DNA of 64,000 nt from positions 22,111,312 through 22,175,311 of the forward strand of contig CM039465.1 of assembly GCA_022414725.1 (NCBI GenBank), in the 5' to 3' direction. Numbering within the stretch: position 1 is the first letter of the stretch; every line of letters starts with the position of its first letter. The notes beneath the pieces are model-generated. The model ran no database searches. It was not told the DNA's origin and worked only from the letters and a program-made list of their open reading frames with translations. Of this stretch, positions 19,735-56,412 are shown in pieces. The DNA comes from Microglena sp. YARC. Lineage: Eukaryota > Chlorophyta > Chlorophyceae > Chlamydomonadales > Chlamydomonadaceae. The position numbers and the translations under genes were made by a program.

Positions 19735-20952
19735 CATATGATTAACTCCGCCTGCCCGCCGTCAGAGCTTCAGTATAAGAGGAGGCCGTGCCGTGGTACT
19801 GCACGAGCATATCATAACAAGGATGACGTTTGAACTGAGCCATTCACTACACCGGGATTATTTGGAATTGAAATTGTTTACATGGCTCTAGGTTGTTAAG
19901 GGTGCTTGCCGTCTTCGGCAGTAATATACCCAATTGTAAATGTTACCAATTGTTGAAGTTGTAGTAGGTGAAAGTGGTACAACGTCGGGTGACCCACTTC
20001 CTGGGGTGAAAGTCCTTTCACAACTAAAAAAACAAAAAACGAGGATATGCCAATTGCTGAACTATGAGTCCGTGAGGTAGTTAATGTGCCGGTATCTTTT
20101 GCTCACCCCTTCTGGCTAGAAATTGAATTCGAATGGTTACTTGTCTCTTCACTTATTCAGCCAACTCTGGGCTTCTCGCAGTCTGCATATTCAGAGTCAG
20201 TTGGTTATAATAAGAGAAGCCAGGGAGCGCACTATGCAGATTAAACATTTTAAATCGCCCAGGTAGAGGGCACAAGGATGATGTTTAAACTGTCACTACT
20301 CACTACACCAGAACTACATCTAGGATAGTAGGATGTGCTAAATGCTGTAATGCACCATGAGGTAGTTAATGTACCGGAATACGGTATTATACTCTGGTGT
20401 ATCACTTCCTCCGGACCCCCGTCGTTAAGGATATGTCGAGGTTCAGTTCACCAGTGCGTGTTGTTTTTAACTGCCTTTTATTTGTTTAAGGTAGGTTAAG
20501 TCCTTCCTACCTATTTGGCTACCCCTGGACTGTAAAAATACAAACTCACTATTTTGTAGAGCCTGCTCACCCCTGCTGTCTAGTCTATTAATCTCCGGGC
20601 TTTTAAATCTTGATTGAATGGATTTGATTGGATTGTGACCTGTTTTTTCAGCCAACTCTGGTCTGCTTACTGTCTGCCAGTTCTAAGCCCCCCCCCGAAT
20701 ATATACCCTGTCACAGAAAGCAGGGAGCACACTAAGCGGATTTGAAAGTTTAAAGAATTCAGGTCCAGGTTAGGTAGGTAGGCATTGTTTGATTTGCTGC
20801 TGAAAGAGGGTGAGGCCAGTAGACAGCTATTACAGTTTGACAGCATTATACTTGAATTGCGGCCCTCCTGGGCAACCTTGGACCTTGGCTAAGGGAAAGG
20901 CACAGAACATGAAAAGTATTTACGATGGCTCGAATGGCCCCAAGAATTGATT

Positions 20953-21730
20953 GTGATACTGCCGAGAGCGGCGAGCAGCCTAAAAGGCTGGAGCCATGTA
21001 ACCAAGTTCAACTTCAAGCAAAGGGTTTAGGGCTTGGGCTCAGTGCAAGCAAACGGGCTGGCCCCCTCAACCTCAACCCCACGCCACGGTATAAGACGGA
21101 CCATTTATTTATGTATTGGCAGATGGTTAAAGAGGCCTACCTCTTGCCCCCTCATGAACGAACTACCGGCTAACCGGCCCAAGTTGACCCCGTCTTCTTA
21201 CCTCTACTGGACAAGTCTTTACACTGTCTAATTTGTTTAGTGTGCTCCCTGCTTTCCCTGGGTATCGCAAGGGGGGACTTGGAATTGGAAGCGAGCAGCC
21301 AAATTGCTGGCTGAAGCCTGGGTGAAGCTATGTGAACAAGTTCAAGTTTGGAATTGGAAGACGGTGGGCAGCCCAGGGTTGGCTGAATTACCATGCAACA
21401 TTCCAATCCAATCCAATCCTAGTGGCTGTTACGGAACCAAATCTTGCCATCCTAACCATGCCGTGGGGAATGCTTCCGTTTCCAAGCTTAGGTGCAATAT
21501 CAGTCTGGGGAAACAAAACTCACGGTAGCCGCCCCCAGAACAATCAAACCGAAAGGTTCCCTTCACTCGCAACGAGGCGTGAGAATGTTCAAATTTCAAT
21601 GCTTCCCTCTTCACCTCCATGCTTCGGCGGTAGAGCCTGCTTGTATTTCCTGGTCATTATCTGTACTGCCGAAAGACGGCGAGCAGCCAAATTGCAGGCT
21701 GGAGCCATGTAATCAAGTTCAAGTTCTTGA
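20953..21730. repeat. Short dispersed repeat: GACGGCGAGCAGCC...GGCTGGAGCCATG
   Basis: A 50-60 bp motif, CTGCCGAAGACGGCGAGCAG then CCAAATTGCTGGCTGGAGCC and ATGTAACCAAGTTCAAG, occurs here twice and elsewhere at 890, 17180 (inverted), 19876 (inverted), 23463, 38024, 38462, 56727, 57645 and 58525. A variant has GGAATTGGAAGACGGTGAGC. It may be one end of a longer interspersed element. Small ORFs in this area are due to it. Confidence 0.6.
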
Positions 21731-22834
21731 ACCCACTGGGACCCCTGGGCAGTGACATGCTGTTGAATAGCTCTCCTCTCCACCTTGCGAGTAATCACGG
21801 CGTCAAGAGCTTGGCTGTATGTGCCCCCCCACACCACCCACTCTCACTACTGGGACCCCTGAGCAGTAACATGCTGTTGAATAGGTAGGCCAATACACGG
21901 CGAGCAGTACCACACAAGCCTAACAAAGATGAGTGGTTCCTCAGGCGATCCCGTTGATAAAACCTGTCCTTACTGTCAGCTGCCCATGGTGAACCCGCTC
22001 ACGCAGCAGACGACAGTCTTATCAACACTGCACCGTGGGTCCTCAGGTTGAAAACACCAGAACATACTTACATGCCTGCCATAAAAACCGTACTTGGCGT
22101 GCACGTACCTAGGCGATACTTCCTGTGTACAAATGCTGATCCCAAAATACGGTACCCTCTGTACATATGAGTACTTGGGTTTACACCAAGCGAAAAAGGG
22201 GAAGAGAGAGGCATGCCCTCTAACAATTGCACTATCTAACCTCTACTGCCCAACTTGGACATGAACACGTCTTCAAACTGTCTAATCTGTTAAGTGCGCT
22301 CCCCTGGGTTTCTGTGGGTGTAGCACAGGGCCAAATGGAATTGGAAGACGGTGAGCAGACCAGAGTTGGCACACTAACCACGTAACCATTCAAATTAGAC
22401 TGTCCAACAACCCTTTCTGAAGTGGCTCGGTGGCTGCTGACTAAAGAGAAATGGAGAGAAGTCAAGTACCACACTTGGTCAACCCCAACCAGCTCTGACG
22501 TGGCACCTTCAATACACGAAGGGTGCATAATTGAACACTTGTGGTACGAGTAGCACCTTAAATAAAACACCACCCTCAACCTCTAGCCTTATCAGAAGGC
22601 GTAACATTTATTTATTTGATCAAATACCACATGTGCTGGTGAGTGCCCCTGCGGCCACAGTCCAGCCAAGGCCAACAGCAGCCAAGGCCAGGTCAAGGTC
22701 GAGCCTGGGTGTCCAGCCAAGGCCAACAGCAGACAACTCAGATTGGTTGCAATGTAACCAAGCTGTCTAATTGTGCCAGAACAGTGATCTACACCAGAGA
22801 TGTCCAGCACTGTTTTCCATGCGACGAGTTGCAA

Positions 22835-22960
22835 ATTAAGCGACTCAGTGCGACCCAGGTGCGACGTGGGGGTTCGGGGGGGCATTTATGACTAGTTAAG
22901 CCGGACCCATGCGTCGCCATGCAGCGACGGAAAAGGGATGCCTCGCGTAAAAAAAAACAC
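22835..22960. repeat. GCGACC repeat family copy
   Basis: It contains GCGACTCAGTGCGACCCAGG, ACTAGTTAAGCCGGACCCAT and GCGTCGCCATGCAGCGACGG, matching the copies at 27715-27900 and 40730-40910. Confidence 0.6.
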
Positions 22961-23132
22961 GTTGTTCAGGGATGGCTCCGAAATCTGCATCTTGAGACAA
23001 ACCCAGTTCCAAGATCTGCGTCTGGGACGCAAGGCGCAGCGTTTTGAGCAACCCTGATATACACGCGTTGTGTCCTAGGTGATAGATGCACGCAGATGCA
23101 GATGCATGCATGCTGAGGTATTGTGACTTAGC

Positions 23133-23332
23133 ATTTTCTGCAGCTATGAGCAGCAGCTTCCAGCCAGCTTCTCGGACTGGCTATTGAGCCAAAGCTAATG
23201 CACCTTGAAGCTGACACAGTGCACCTTGAAGCTGACACAATTAGCTGTCCTCAACAGCTAAAATCTTGGTGCGTAGCTTAGAGGCAGGCTCAGGGAGCTG
23301 CCTAGAAGCTGCTGCTTGTGGCCGAAAAAGAA
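23133..23332. mobile_element. MITE, AGCAGCTTC family
   Basis: It opens TTTTCTGCAGCTATGAGCAG and closes GGGAGCTGCCTAGAAGCTGC then TGCTTGTGGCCGAAAAAGAAA; the ends are imperfect inverted repeats like those of the copy at 18454. Confidence 0.6.
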
Positions 23333-23857
23333 AGGTATGGTAAGTGCGGGTTAAGTGCCCACTTACAATCTACTTTGTGCACGCCTCGCCACCCTCCAAC
23401 GTCTCCACCAGCTATTGCCACCAAGGCAGGTGTACGCAATCTCCTTGCCTAGGTTACTGCCAAAGACGGCGAACAGCCATAAAGGCTGGAGCCATGCAAA
23501 CAAGTTCAAGTTCAAGTACGCTAAGTCCCTGCAGTAGCCACACAGTGATTTTGTGGAGAACTGGATAACCCTAACCTCCACAGCCTTTTCACTAGCAGTA
23601 ACTCACCCGAAGTGACAGTCGCAGTAATGAGCCTGGAAAATGCTGCTTGTTGCTGTCATCTGTCTTAATGTCTTGCCTCCTGTTACTGTTGACCCCCCCC
23701 CACACCCACACCCACACACACCCACACACACCCACACTACCACAAACACACCTAGAGTGACTAGCGCTAATGAGCCTAGAAGGTGGAATCCCCTAGCTAA
23801 TCTGAACTCTACTAAACTGAAAGAAACAAAGAAGGCTGGTGCTGTGACCACAAACAG

Positions 23858-24151
23858 TATATTGAAATTCGAATCGCTTACAAGCTGCTCGTTGACCCGG
23901 GGCTGACAGACCCTGCTGACACCTCTTGTAACTCCCAGAGCCCAAAAGAAACAAGCTTGCATAGCGTGGTACTCAAGCTTATGCTACAGCGGGGGAGGAA
24001 GCAGCCCCAAGCTGAGAGCTGGCACACTGCTACTCCCGACGGCAGCCTGCACCTTGCTCAGGTTGTTCAACAGGTGTGCATGTGCCAGAAGGAGGTTGAG
24101 CCTGGGACGGGATTCAGGTGCTCTGTCTGCCAAGCCGAAAAGCCAAGCTGA
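23858..24151 (+). CDS. Terminal exon of an unrecognised gene with a C-terminal Cys motif
   Basis: Behind the acceptor-like CCACAAACAG, a 97-codon frame runs to TGA at 24149-24151. It has coding-like composition: IAYKLLVDPGLTDPADTS, LKLMLQRGRKQPQAESWH, and a final CMCQKEVEPGTGFRCSVCQA. The spacing CxC...CxxC could bind one zinc, but I recognise no family. Upstream exons were not found, so the 5' limit is uncertain. It ends tail to tail with the demethylase gene: the extension of that gene stops at 24251, only 100 bp away. The bases after its TGA repeat GCCAAGCTGAGCC, seemingly copies of its own stop-codon region. Confidence 0.45.
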   Translation, partial: YIEIRIAYKLLVDPGLTDPADTSCNSQSPKETSLHSVVLKLMLQRGRKQPQAESWHTATPDGSLHLAQVVQQVCMCQKEVEPGTGFRCSVCQAEKPS

Positions 24152-24250
24152 GCCAAGCAAGGCTGAGCCGCCAAGCTGAGCCAAGCCAAGCCAAGCTGCC
24201 AAGCCGAGCCGAGCTGCTACGCATGAAGCGGCGCCATACAGGAGAATCCC

Positions 24251-24637
24251 CTACACTTGGAAGTGGGTATCATGCTCCGAAGACAGGTCAGACTCGGTGT
24301 GCTGTGGCTCAGGAACCATGCTGAGGGCTTTAGGGTCAAGCCCGCTATTGCAGCCGACAGCTGTCATCATGTCTAGGGACAGGCCCGTGCCAGAGGCGCA
24401 CTGGTGGAGGGATTGAGGGAGGGCCTTGCCCACGCACAGGTCAAGGTCCGCTGACTGCCCATTGCCAGCGTCCAGGGGGGCCACGCCAGGCTGGTGATGC
24501 GGCAGGCCCTGCTGCAGCGTCCCTCCCAACCCTACTTGGGCATGGCCCTGCTGAAACGTCCCTCCCACCACTACCTGGCCTGGAATGGAGTACAGGGCAG
24601 CAGCAGGTGGGCCGTGCACTGAGACGAGGGCAACAGC
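24251..24637 (-). other. 128-codon in-frame extension behind the demethylase TGA
   Basis: The frame of exon 18 continues beyond its TGA (24638-24640) to TAG at 24251-24253 with coding-like composition, for example ALYSIPGQVVVGGTFQQG and SADLDLCVGKALPQSLHQC. A 33-nt GT...AG window around the TGA (GTAGCAACCCC to CTCGTCTCAG) would remove the stop and keep frame if spliced. Readthrough or a recent nonsense change are alternatives. Confidence 0.5.
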
Positions 24638-50127
<25,490 letters not shown>

Positions 50128-50418
50128 TCACAAAAGGATCACATGCAGCCCTTCTAGCGGATTAGGAAAAAGGAATGGACAAGCAAGCAAGCATGAGAGC
50201 TGCAACCGTGTTAGGTTTCTTATGGTGAAAAGGCTCGAACTCAAAGTAAGGGAATGAAGGAAACTTGTTGCATAGGTCAAAAAACAGGAGGCGGACGCGT
50301 CTCTGCGAAAAACTTGCATGGGGAAGGGGAAATCTATGGGGAAGCGTTCTTGAGCTCGAATGTTGGCGTGGACTGAGCTGGACCTGGCTCGACGTGGCGT
50401 TCCGGTGGTGGCGTTCAC
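50128..50418 (-). other. Upstream open frame in front of the demethylase start
   Basis: A 96-codon minus-strand frame ends directly before ATG 50127. Its first third (TPRRARSSSVHANIRAQERF) looks plausible as protein, and a GT after CCCATGCAA could serve as donor, but no acceptor joins it to exon 1 in frame. It may be a uORF. Confidence 0.3.
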
Positions 50419-51031
50419 ACTTCCCCTGCTTATCCTAGCCTAGTAGGTCAGTTGTGTCGAGTTGGTTATGGTTGGTTACTGTTCGGGGGCCCAGTCCTGT
50501 ATGAGTTCCTAGCAGGTCTCGGCTTTCCTTTTGTCAGCTTGGCCTTCGAGAATGCTAATGCAGATGGTTGCATTATCATGGTGCCCTATTGGACACCAAA
50601 TGTACGAATTGGCTGTGCCTGAATAAAGGGGGAATCCCTACCTCTCCGAAAGTCAAGAGTCGTCACGTTTTGGGCGTTCAGAGTAGATACCTTGAGCCCC
50701 TTAACGGACCATAGGCGAGTATGATATCATACAAATTGCATCATGTTATATTGCTTGTACTGGGGACTTTAACCTAGTCAGCCTGCCAGAATCATATGAA
50801 GACATGATATCATATGACCGTTCCCTACAATTGAAACTGAGAAGTATCTTTCCAGCACCTGTGTTAATGTTGGTGATCTGATTACAGGTACTGGTACATA
50901 CAACTTAAATCCTTACTCTTACACACACATCAACACACTCACTTAGTCCCAGACAGAGGTTGAAGCACAGCAATACAAGTTGGCATCAACTGGCTCACAG
51001 GTCAGCAGTCAAATCATAAGTCTTCGTTGCA

Positions 51032-51064
<33 letters not shown>

Positions 51065-51065
51065 T

Positions 51066-51117
<52 letters not shown>

Positions 51118-52896
51118 CTTGGATTTGGAAGATGATGAGCAGCCCAGAGTTGGCTAAATCAAATTCAAATCCATGGTCCATACTACATCATTGATGTTGA
51201 CGTTTCCAGAGTGTACTCCGTCTGATTGCACGAAGTACTCAGGAATGTGGTGCAGGCTGGCGCCATGTAACCAAGTTCAAGTACTCAGGAGTATGGTGCA
51301 GTACTGTTTATATTACCCATGCTCACTCCACCTGCAGACGGTAGGCAGCCTGAGGGCTCGTAGACCATGTAACCAAGTCCAAGTACTCAGGAGTGCGGTG
51401 CAGTAGTGTTTATACTGCCCTTGCTCACTCCACCTGCAGACGGTGAGCAGCCTGAGGGCTGATAGACCATGTAATCAAACCAACTCAATTTGTGAATTTT
51501 GCTGCCTGGCATGCAGGGCTTAGTGCTTATACCATCCATCTGTATTTTGCCTGCAGACTGTGAGCAGCCTGAGGGCTAATAGACCATGTAATCAAACCAA
51601 CTAAAAACTTGAAGCTTGCTGCCTGCTATGCAGGGCTTAGTGCTTACACTACCCATGTGTATTCTGCCTGCAGACGGTGAGCAGCCTGAGGGCTGATAGA
51701 CCATGGCATGTAATAAATTCAATTTAATTCCAGAGTGTACTTCATCTGTGCATGCCACGAGCATAGCTTTTCTTCTCGGCTAGGAGCAGCAGCTTCTAGG
51801 CAGCTCCCTGAGCCAGCCGCTGGGCCAAACACTAATATGTTATCAGTTCTGGACAGCTGATCGTGTTAGCTTCAAGGTGCACTAGGTCACATTGTTTTTG
51901 CTAAATAGCCAGTGAGCTGCCTGGAAGCAGCTGCTCGTATATGAAATAAACCTGTGAGAAATGGTAGTCTTTATTATTTTACACCAATGCCATCCACACT
52001 TGGCACTGCTGCACATAGCCGAAAAGAAAAGCCCTGCATTTACACAATCCAGGGTTTTCTTTTTGGCTATTTTTAGCAGCTCCCATCTCCCTGAGCCACC
52101 TCCTGAACTGAACCCCTGAATTTCAACAGTTATAAACAGCTTATTATGTCAGCTGCAAGGTGCACTGGGATGCGCGAGGTTATGCTGAACAGCCAGCCAG
52201 GGGGAGCTACCTAGAAGCTGCTGCTCGTATCCGGAAAAAAGCCATGCAAAATAAAAGCAGGGCAACGCCAGACTGAGATTGTGTGCTACCCATATCCTGG
52301 ACCTGGACAAGGCTTTAAACTGCATAATCCGCCTAGTGTGCTTCCTGGTTTCTGTGAGCATCACAAGGGGGATTTGGAATTGGAAGACGGTGAGCAGCCC
52401 AGAGATGGCAAAACAACCATGTACAAATTCAAGCCCAGACATGGCAAAACAATCCTGGACCTGGACAAGGCTTTAAACTGCATAATCCGCCTAGTGTGCT
52501 TCTTCTTGGTATCAGTGATTTTTGCAAGGGGGATATGGAATTGGAAGGAGCCCAGAGATGGCAAAACAACCATGTACAAATTCAATTCAATCACCCACAT
52601 CAGAACTACATCTTAGCTCTGAACGTCTTAGACGTTTGAGCAATTTCCACTGTTCCTTTTTGGGGGCTACGCATGGTAGCTTCCAGGCAGCTCCAATAGC
52701 CAGCCAATGGGTCAAGCTCAGATGTCCCACCTTCATGGGGATGCCTGTCTAGTCAGCTTTCAGATGCACTAGTTACCTTTAGGTTTGGCCCAAGGACGGA
52801 GCAAGGGAGCTGCCTAGAAGCTGCTACACGTAGCCCCAAAAATAAACATCGACAATTTCACTAAATGATGAATGAGATCATGAGAGCCCATATGAG

Positions 52897-53071
52897 TAGG
52901 GGTCGGCTATGTTATATAATATTAGTGAATAAATAATATTATATAATATTAGTCGGATGAGCCGTCTCACCAGAATTTTGAATTTATTTGAAAAAACAAT
53001 ATTATTGTGACACTGTAATGATATGAGTTGATATTAGTTTTTCAAACACTAATATTAGTTGCCGTTCCCTA
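52897..53071. mobile_element. hAT-like MITE with exact 8-bp target duplication
   Basis: TAGGGGTCGGC at the left, GCCGTTCCCTA at the right, and identical flanks CATATGAG (52889-52896 and 53072-53079). Interior is ATATTAGT-rich. Confidence 0.75.
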
Positions 53072-53449
53072 CATATGAGGCAATATTGGCCCAACCCATT
53101 TCCGAAATCTTCTGGGTAGGTAGTACATAATACATCATCCTACTCCTCTAGGGCTGGCCAATATAGGCTCTAGAGTTTAGGCATACAAGTGTTAGCAGAG
53201 TTTTTTTCCCACTACCAGTAGCGATCGCTACTTGGGACCCTGTTTTGGCCAAACCTTCTGCTACCTCGAATCTCGCCCTCGCCCCCCAACCCCCCCGCTC
53301 TGGCCCTTCAGGCCCCCTACCGAAAATCGCTACCAGGAGGCCAACCTTGAATGACACAAAATCCCTGATCGCTTCCAGAAGACCCCCTCTCTGAATCGGA
53401 ACAAAACTCTGAGAGTTAGTTCCGGCCAGGGTGGCCCACTGGCAACCCT

Positions 53450-53740
53450 ACATGTATGAAACCGGCTTGGCCCCGTTTAATGCATATAAGGTATGTAGTG
53501 ACCTAGACAGGCTTGGCCCCTTATGATGCATATAAGGTATATAGTGAGCTAGATCGGCTTGGCCCCGTATGATGCATACAAGGTATATAGTGACCTAGAT
53601 CGGCTTGGCCCTGTATGATGCATACAAGGTATATAGTGACCTAGATCGGCTTGGTCCCGTATGATGCATACAAGGTATATAGTGACCTAGATCGGCTTGG
53701 CCCTGTATGATGCATATGAGTATGTAGTGAGGTAGATCTG
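53450..53740. repeat. Six copies of a 45-bp tandem repeat
   Basis: CGGCTTGGCCCCGTATGATG then CATACAAGGTATATAGTGAC and CTAGAT, repeated head to tail with few differences. Confidence 0.9.
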
Positions 53741-55089
53741 GCAGTACACCTGAAGTGAGAAGGTTCTTCTTCAGGGGAAGGCAGACACCAGGGCTTTTAT
53801 TTTCGACTTTTATTAGTAGCTTCTTAGCAGCTCCATGAGTCAGCCACTGAGCCAAGTATAAAGTGACCTAGACCGACAGTATACCTGGGGTGGGCAGTTC
53901 CCTTGTCAGGGGAGGGCAGACACTGCTACAAAATACATCCATGCCCACTGCTTTGTTTTGAGGCTATACATGGCAGCTTCTAGACAGCTCCACAAGCCAG
54001 CCAATGGGTCAAGCACAAAGCTTTCAGCTGCATTGGAATGCCCGTCATGTCAGCTTTCAGATGAACTAGCTAGCTTCAAGTTTGGCCTAAGGACGGGGAA
54101 AGGGAGCTGCCTAGCAGCTGCTACAGGCAGCCCAAATAAAAAACAATGTCGATGCCTGCATGGTTGACCCATCCTGTCATGTAATCAGCTTCTAAAGGTT
54201 CTCCATGTCTCTCTTCTCTACTCCTAGGTTGGTGACCTAGACTGGGCTTGGATGGGTGACCCAGGCTTAGCAGCATAGTTTTTCTTTTCCGCTATGAGCA
54301 GCTGCTTCTAGGCAGCTCCCCTGACTTGCTATTCAGCTTAACCTATCGCACCTTGAAGCTGACACAATCAGTTGTCCGGAAGTGCTAACATATTTGGGTG
54401 TAGCACAGTGGCTGGTTTAGGGAGCTGTCTAGAAGCTGCTGAGAAGGGCTGAAAAGAAAAAGCTTACCGGGTAGGCCCCCTGTGCTTTGCTACCAGGGTA
54501 CTACTAAGCGCGCTGCCTTTTTGAGCCCCTCTGCGCGTTTCGCGCAGTCTTTTCAACCCCCTGTGGGCGCAGCGCGCAGTTTTTGCGCTTTTTGCACTAA
54601 AAAGCGCTGACCAATTTGACGTTTATGCGCTTTAAGCGCTGACCAATTTGGCAAGATGTAGTACCCTGTTTGCTACTGTTGCTACTGGACACTTCTTCTA
54701 ACTGTCCACACCCATGTGATCGCACTCTGTACGTAGGTGTGTGGTGCAGTAGTGTTTAAACTACCATGTTTACTACTTCCCAGCAGAGGGAGCCCCACCA
54801 CTCACAGAAGAGTGCAGTGGCTCAGGGGGCTCAACACATGAGTATGGTGTAGTATTGTTTACTGCCCTCAATGTAGCACAGAACCCACTGTTACTCTGGT
54901 TGGACCAGATGAGGTCCCACTTATACCCCAGCGTTCGGCATCGACCGAGGCCTTCGGCCCACGCAACCTGCGCATGAACCCGCGACATAGGCCGGTCACC
55001 TCAGGTCGATAGAGTAGCCAGGCTGTTACACCACCATGCTTACCCCGCCTGCAGATGGTGAGCAACCTGATGGCTGATAGGCAATGTCG

Positions 55090-55446
55090 TAAAACTCATT
55101 TTGGAACTTTTTTGAATGTCTAGGACCCAGGGCATTGAATTCAGCTTCATTTGCTAATTCAGATAGCTATGTGAATGCTAAGGACCCCCCGGCATATGGA
55201 ATTCAGCTGCTTTTGTGAATTCGGCTACTTTTGTGAATGCTTCAGACCCCCAGGCATGGAATTCAGCTACTTTTGTGAATTCGGCTACCTTCATGAATGC
55301 TTCAGACCCCCGGGCATGGAATTCAGCTACTTTTGTGAATTCGGCTACCTTTGAGAATGCTGCGGACCCCTGGGCATATAATTCAGCTGCTTTTGTGAAT
55401 TCTGATAGCTGTGTGAATGCTTAGGACCCTTGGGCATGGAATTCAG
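55090..55446 (-). repeat. Copies of the last exon's stop-codon region
   Basis: On the minus strand CTGAATTCCATGCCCGGGG then GTC.TAAGCATTCACAAAAG and TAG repeats about six times behind the stop at 55447-55449, each with a GAATTC site. Confidence 0.85.
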
Positions 55447-55764
55447 CTACTTTTGTGAATGCTTAGGACCCCCGGGCATGGAATTCAGCTTGCCAGCTAG
55501 GTTTTCCATGAAATTGCTCCACCATTCAGCAGGCACCAGCATAGAGAAACTGCTGCTTTCGCTGCCGGCCGATGCTGCATCAGCCGCAACAGCCTGTGCG
55601 TCATACTTCAGAGGAGCTGCAAGTGCACTAGACCTCCCGCCCGAGGGACCCCCTCCACTAGCAGATGAGTGCAGCGGCTCTGAGGGATCTACACTTGACA
55701 GCTGAGCGGAAGAGCTGGCCTTGGGCTTCACGAAACTCCACGGGCTCTCTATTACGAGGTCCAC
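55447..55764 (-). CDS. Last exon of an unrecognised minus-strand gene
   Basis: Acceptor behind a C-rich tract and CCAG; phase 0; 105 codons to TAG at 55447. It encodes VDLVIESPWSFVKPKASSSA, then EPLHSSASGGGPSGG and SFSMLVPAEWWSNFMENLAG. It has coding-like composition, Trp/Phe-rich islands and no domain I recognise. Its first 110 nt are copied eight times in the preceding intron. Confidence 0.6.
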   Translation of the reverse strand: MDLVIESPWSFVKPKASSSAQLSSVDPSEPLHSSASGGGPSGGRSSALAAPLKYDAQAVAADAASAGSESSSFSMLVPAEWWSNFMENLAGKLNSMPGGPKHSQK

Positions 55765-55799
55765 CTGGGGGGAAGGGGGGGAGGGGGGGGGGGCATGAA

Positions 55800-56361
55800 T
55801 TTTGCAGTTAGCGGGATCCAGTGGTGCCTTAGTTTGTTTTTCTTCGTTGTGATCATCACCACTAGCAGATGAGTGCAGCGGCTCTGGGGGCTCTATACTT
55901 GACATCTGAGCGGAAGAGCTAGCCTTGGACTTCACAAAACTCCACGGGCTCTCTATTACGAGGTCCACCTGGGAGGAAGGGGGGGGCATGAATTGAGCGG
56001 TTAGCGGGATCCAGTGGTACCTTAGTTTGTTCTTCTTCGTTGTGATCATCACCACTGGCAGATGAATGCAGCGGCTCTGGGGGCTCTATACTTGACAGCT
56101 GAGCGGAAGAGCTGGCCTTGGGCTTCACGAAACTCCACGGACTCTGTATTACGAGGTCCACCTGGGGGAGCGGGGGGGGGGGACATGAATTGAGCGGTGA
56201 GTTGGACCTAGTGGTACCTTAGTTTGTTCTTCTTTGTTGTGATCATCACCACAGACCAATGAGTGGAGTAGCTCTAGGGTCTATATCCTGGCGGGTCTCT
56301 ATATCGATGGAACTCCACGGGCTCTCTACCACGAGGTCGACCTGGGGGGGGGTTGGGGGGG

Positions 56362-56412
<51 letters not shown>

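Larger units (their letters stand above)
18903..23857. other. Repeat-rich intergenic region
   Basis: No supported exon. It holds a third, truncated exon 7 copy at 19030-19075 (CCAATGATGAGCTTTATTTT), an inverted-repeat element at 19094-19223, a hAT-like MITE at 19589-19734, many short GACGGCGAGCAGCC repeats (20953, 21355, 21660, 22340, 23463), a CAGGTCAAGG-type repeat at 22640-22740, a MITE at 23133-23332 and CA-rich DNA at 23690-23750. Some exons of the gene ending at 24151 may hide here. Confidence 0.5.
51765..54468. mobile_element. Cluster of six or seven AGCAGCTTC-family MITEs
   Basis: Members at 51765-51948, 52060-52248, 52652-52848, 53792-53860 (one end only), 53953-54142 and 54278-54468. 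Each starts near TTTTCTTTTCAGCTATGAGC followed by AGCAGCTTCTAGGCAGCTCC and ends with GGGAGCTGCCTAGAAGCTGC. Interiors share CAGCTTTCAGATG or AAGCTGACA. Each is about 190 bp. Confidence 0.65.
50430..55446. other. MITE-rich intergenic region
   Basis: No supported exon. It contains a hAT-like copy (50712-50829), TG and G runs (51030-51117), four or more 110-130 bp units with CTGCAGACGGTGAGCAGCCT (51320-51700), six or seven members of the AGCAGCTTC MITE family, two direct copies of about 160 bp with GGACCTGGACAAGGCTTTAA (52290-52440 and 52455-52580), a hAT-like MITE at 52897-53071, a 45-bp tandem repeat at 53450-53740, and CGCGCAG/GCGCTTT repeats at 54500-54650. Confidence 0.5.
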
